Part shown: positions 15,085-16,916 of the stretch, piece by piece | Layout: every line of letters starts with the position of its first letter | Position numbering within the stretch: the stretch's first letter is position 1 | NCBI GenBank assembly: GCA_002311315.1 | Contig: DBZZ01000021.1 | Location: 67,319-84,234, forward strand | DNA: 16,916 nt | Reading direction: 5' to 3' | Origin: Methylococcaceae bacterium UBA1147 | GTDB lineage: Bacteria; Pseudomonadota; Gammaproteobacteria; Methylococcales; UBA1147 | The notes under the pieces: model-generated | Seen by the model: the letters and a program-made list of their open reading frames with translations, nothing else | Database searches by the model: none | What the model was told of the DNA's origin: nothing | Made by a program: the position numbers and the translations under genes

Positions 15085-15227
15085 GATAAGTTCCTCAAAA
15101 AGAGTTTCGACACATTACCGACAGATGGCTGAACAATATTCAATGCCAGAACGGCCAGTCCAATTCCGTAGGAAGTCCATACACAAAAGGCATAGCCTCC
15201 GACATTACGAGGTAATGCTAAGTTCAT
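15081..15227 (-). CDS. ccmD: Heme exporter protein CcmD
   Basis: A 48-residue frame found by translating upstream of ccmF. It has the CcmD pattern: a GGYAFCVWTSYG segment (10-21) followed by one membrane helix (about 19-33, IGLAVLALNIVQP) and a basic tail. CcmD releases holo-CcmE from the CcmABCD transporter. The ATG at 15227 has a very good ribosome binding site (GGAGAAGG upstream). The TGA at 15081-15083 overlaps the TTG start of ccmF. Its identification rests on the W-x-S-Y-G motif and position. ccmA, ccmB, ccmC and ccmE are not in this window. Confidence 0.85.
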   Translation of the reverse strand: MNLALPRNVGGYAFCVWTSYGIGLAVLALNIVQPSVGNVSKLFLRNLS

Positions 15228-15340
15228 TCCTTCTCCAGATGTTCACGACCCCATTTGCTGTTGCTTTTACGTTCCACCAGTTCACCATGGGCAGGAATCA
15301 ATACCGGAAACAGATCAATGGGTTTGAACCCCATTGCCAT
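15224..15340 (-). CDS. Possible 38-aa peptide upstream of and overlapping ccmD
   Basis: A short frame of 38 residues starting at ATG 15340 and ending with a TGA that overlaps the ccmD ATG by 4 bases, the same coupling seen between the other genes of the operon. The peptide has a hydrophobic start (FKPIDLFPVLIP) and a charged end (ERKSNSKWGREHLEKE); no membrane helix and no family recognised. It has no Shine-Dalgarno sequence, and the frame is closed by a TGA about 55 bases further upstream, so it is not the end of a longer ccmC. If the promoter at 15365-15409 is real, the leader would be about 18 bases. It may be a leader peptide, a decayed end of a lost gene, or chance. Confidence 0.35.
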   Translation of the reverse strand: MAMGFKPIDLFPVLIPAHGELVERKSNSKWGREHLEKE

Positions 15341-15364
15341 CAGAAGCAAGGGGAAATCAGAATT

Positions 15365-15409
15365 AAAATATGGAGTGAAGGGTTGTCACATTTAGTGACT
15401 AGGGTCACT
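15365..15409 (-). promoter_or_regulatory. CRP/FNR-superfamily type operator and possible class II promoter for the ccm operon
   Basis: AGTGAC (15394-15399), TAGG, GTCACT (15404-15409) is a perfect palindrome that fits GTGA-N6-TCAC, the core of CRP-family sites. A further half-site GTCAC lies at 15385-15389, making an inverted pair with GTGAC. On the minus strand a TATTTT (15370-15365) would be a -10 with a start near 15358, which puts the operator centre near -43, the class II activator position. A second possible -10 (TAGAAT, about 15424-15419) lies upstream of the operator, in which case it would repress. The palindrome is observed; the regulator is unknown. Confidence 0.55.
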
Positions 15410-15541
15410 GAAGCAGAGTATTCTACCATTGGATCGAATAGAAAATGATCAAAATGTTGACAAAACCAAACCAGCGGTAGGTTAGCAACAGCCGCCCTTC
15501 ACGTCTTGACCGACCGACACTGAATCAGGCCGACTTGAATA

Positions 15542-15582
15542 CGCTGCCTCTGCCCCAGACAGTTTGACCCAACGAGGCAGCG
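15542..15582. repeat. Perfect 9-bp inverted repeat with small inner hairpin
   Basis: CGCTGCCTC (15542-15550) and GAGGCAGCG (15574-15582) pair perfectly around a 23-base loop. A competing small stem (TCTG/CAGA) overlaps the left arm and the loop. No T-run follows on either strand, so it is not a standard terminator. Confidence 0.5.
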
Positions 15583-15680
15583 ATTCACTGATAGAAACGG
15601 GTTTGGCTGTTCAAACAACCGGGACCAGCTTTATCGGGAACGAATTTCCCGCCCCGATCTCTCTAGACCATCCTGTCTCT

Positions 15681-15733
15681 CTGAAATCGGAGTGGCCCAG
15701 TGTGCGAAGGGCCTATCAAATCGTTGATTTCAG
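15681..15733 (-). repeat. Nested stem directly behind the nirC stop codon
   Basis: CTGAAATC (15681-15688) pairs with GATTTCAG (15726-15733), enclosing an inner stem GGCCC (15694-15698) with GGGCC (15709-15713). In the nirC transcript the structure begins one base after the TAA. It probably forms the 3' end or a stabilising 3' structure of the nirC message; a T-run typical for intrinsic termination is missing. Confidence 0.5.
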
Positions 15734-15734
15734 C

Positions 15735-16646
15735 TTACTCTTTGCGATTTCTCCGCTGATTCTGAATTATTCCGACCAGCTGGATGCCAAGCTTTTGGGT
15801 CTTCCTAGTGGCCGTCAGCGCCATGCTAGCCCCACCGCCAGCGATGACTTTGAGTTTTTTGGCGGGTTCCGATGGATCGCTTAAAGCCTCGGGTGTTGCC
15901 GCCCAATATCCAATGGCCATAAAAAGAGCCCCGGCCACCGTATTGCCCAAGGTCACCCAGAACAAATTGTAGACCATGCCACCGATGGAAACGGTTTCGG
16001 GATGTTCCCCGAGAAGCGCAACGGCGAAGACCGTCATGTTTGCCACGCTGTGTTCAAAACCGGTAGCAATAAAAGCCAGCAAACACCAGAAGATCAATAT
16101 GCATTTTGCGGCATCGTTCTCAGTTCGGGCGGATGTCCACAACGCCAGGCAAACCAGCCAGTTGCACAGGATGGCAAGAGAAAATAGCTCTATCGGTGAT
16201 TTGGCCATTTTAGCGCTGGCAACGGTGTTGAGCAGATCGGCGCCGGTGGAGAACAAGGTACCTCCCCCTCCTGCGGCGAACAGCAGGGCAAGCAGTGCTG
16301 CACCAGCCAGGTTTCCCAGCCAGGATGCTCCCCAGGCTTTGAATAAATCATTCGAACCAATCGTCCCTCGCAACCATCCCAGCGTCATATACATGGTATG
16401 GCCGGTAAATAGTTCTGATCCGGCAAACACTACCAGGATCAGGGCAATACCAAATGTAGTGCCCATCACCAATGGTCGAATCGACGGATCAACAGATCCA
16501 CCGAGAGTGAAAATCAATAATATTCCCATCCCCACATAAGCCCCGGCCATGAGTGCACCGATGTAGAAGGAAAGCGGGTTGTCTTTGAGTAAGTTGACTT
16601 TCTTTTTTGCCATATCGGCAAACAAATCAATTGTTTCTAAATACAT
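15735..16646 (-). CDS. nirC: Nitrite transporter NirC (formate/nitrite transporter family)
   Basis: A 303-residue inner-membrane channel of the FNT family, pentameric in known members. It closely follows enterobacterial NirC: NPLSFYIGALMAGAYVGMGI at about 24-43, the SELFTGHTM segment, GNLAGAAL, CNWLVCLALW, the GFEHSVANM segment with the central pore histidine, and WVTLGNTVAGALFM. It moves nitrite, probably with a proton, across the membrane. The C terminus is longer than in E. coli NirC, with about 35 extra residues that end in a basic stretch. ATG 16646 has a good ribosome binding site (AAGGAGA). It is a separate unit from the ccm operon, 500 bp upstream of it on the same strand. Confidence 0.96.
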   Translation of the reverse strand: MYLETIDLFADMAKKKVNLLKDNPLSFYIGALMAGAYVGMGILLIFTLGGSVDPSIRPLVMGTTFGIALILVVFAGSELFTGHTMYMTLGWLRGTIGSNDLFKAWGASWLGNLAGAALLALLFAAGGGGTLFSTGADLLNTVASAKMAKSPIELFSLAILCNWLVCLALWTSARTENDAAKCILIFWCLLAFIATGFEHSVANMTVFAVALLGEHPETVSIGGMVYNLFWVTLGNTVAGALFMAIGYWAATPEALSDPSEPAKKLKVIAGGGASMALTATRKTQKLGIQLVGIIQNQRRNRKE

Positions 16647-16916
16647 GGGTTCTCCTTGGGTTGTTCAATAATGAAAAGACAAACTGTTGTTGAGCTCAAC
16701 CGAAAGCAGCGATGCCAGGGGCATGACAAGCCAGAGATGTCTACTCCTAAAAGGGGTGAGTTGTTATATGCCATGGTCGCAAGCGATGAAACAGAGGCGA
16801 GCTGGCGAACGACACTTGTCCAGACCGAACCGCGGCTGACAACGTTCCATTCGGGCTTTTTAATAATCCTGCCAAGGCTCTCTGGCAGAACGAAAAATGG
16901 ATTTCGTTGAATAAGC
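16647..16916. other. Upstream region of nirC
   Basis: No gene recognised in these 270 bases at the window edge. It contains the palindrome at 16689-16700, a small hairpin ATGCC-AGG-GGCAT at 16712-16724, and CTGCCA/TGGCAG near 16874-16893. The last could terminate a gene that lies outside the window. A promoter for nirC must be here, but no convincing -35/-10 pair was found. Confidence 0.4.
16689..16700. promoter_or_regulatory. 12-bp perfect palindrome upstream of nirC
   Basis: GTTGAGCTCAAC is self-complementary and lies 43 bp upstream of the nirC start codon. The half-site TTGA resembles an FNR half-site, but the spacer of 2 is not the 6 of an FNR box, so the regulator is unknown. It would sit near or within the nirC promoter. 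Confidence 0.4.

Larger units (their letters stand above)
15410..15734. other. Intergenic region rich in inverted repeats between nirC and the ccm promoter
   Basis: About 325 bases without a convincing gene; a plus-strand frame of 106 residues runs into antisense of nirC and is not protein-like. It holds at least four stems: 15542-15582, GTTTG/CAAAC at 15601-15616, CGGGAA/TTCCCG at 15635-15651 (with an alternative pairing ATCGGG 15633-15638 to CCCGAT 15653-15658), and a nested pair at 15681-15733. This density suggests a structured 3' UTR of nirC or a small RNA. Confidence 0.5.

Noticed and set aside
15564..15884. 106-residue plus-strand frame overlapping the 3' end of nirC
   Set aside because: Its second half is antisense to nirC and its first half covers the inverted repeats; no protein-like features.

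Overview
The window looks like a chromosomal segment of a gammaproteobacterium with a respiratory nitrogen metabolism. The basis is a NirC very close to the enterobacterial type, a System I (Ccm) cytochrome c maturation operon, and a NarK/NasA-family transporter next to a PP2C phosphatase/Ser-Thr kinase fusion of the kind known beside nitrate transporter genes in Pseudomonas. The genus cannot be named from sequence alone. No tRNA, rRNA, CRISPR array, insertion sequence or phage gene was recognised.

Layout. (1) 1-2608 is housekeeping and small genes: the 3' end of pyrF (+), a convergent bidirectional terminator, argG (-), a possible small membrane protein (-), and a small two-helix membrane protein with a helix-turn-helix-like tail (+). 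(2) 3056-7990 is a tight minus-strand operon transcribed in the order NarK-like transporter, octaheme hydroxylamine-oxidoreductase-family cytochrome (HAO), and a nine-heme c / cytochrome b membrane fusion resembling Geobacter CbcL. Both gaps are 27 bp. (3) 7991-8976 is a 986-bp divergent intergenic region with several inverted repeats. (4) 8977-10665 encodes the membrane-anchored PP2C/kinase fusion (+). (5) 10837-15227 is an overlapping minus-strand operon ccmD-ccmF-ccmG-ccmH-ccmI. It includes a 48-aa CcmD that is easily missed and has no ccmE between D and F. A GTGA-N6-TCAC (CRP/FNR-superfamily type) palindrome lies upstream at class II spacing from a possible -10. (6) 15735-16646 is nirC (-), followed by a 300-bp stretch rich in inverted repeats.

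Working model (inference). Nitrite, made in the cytoplasm and exported by the NarK-like carrier or supplied from outside, would be reduced in the periplasm by the octaheme HAO-family enzyme. Its electrons would come from quinol through the nine-heme c/diheme b fusion, which would replace the NrfH/CycX tetraheme partner of known systems. NirC handles nitrite across the membrane, the ccm operon supplies lyase functions for the 17 c-hemes of the two cytochromes, and the kinase/phosphatase may tune the transporter. The HAO/CbcL-like pairing is the most interesting candidate for an undescribed electron-transfer system here. The direction of catalysis (nitrite or hydroxylamine reduction versus hydroxylamine oxidation) is not settled by the sequence.
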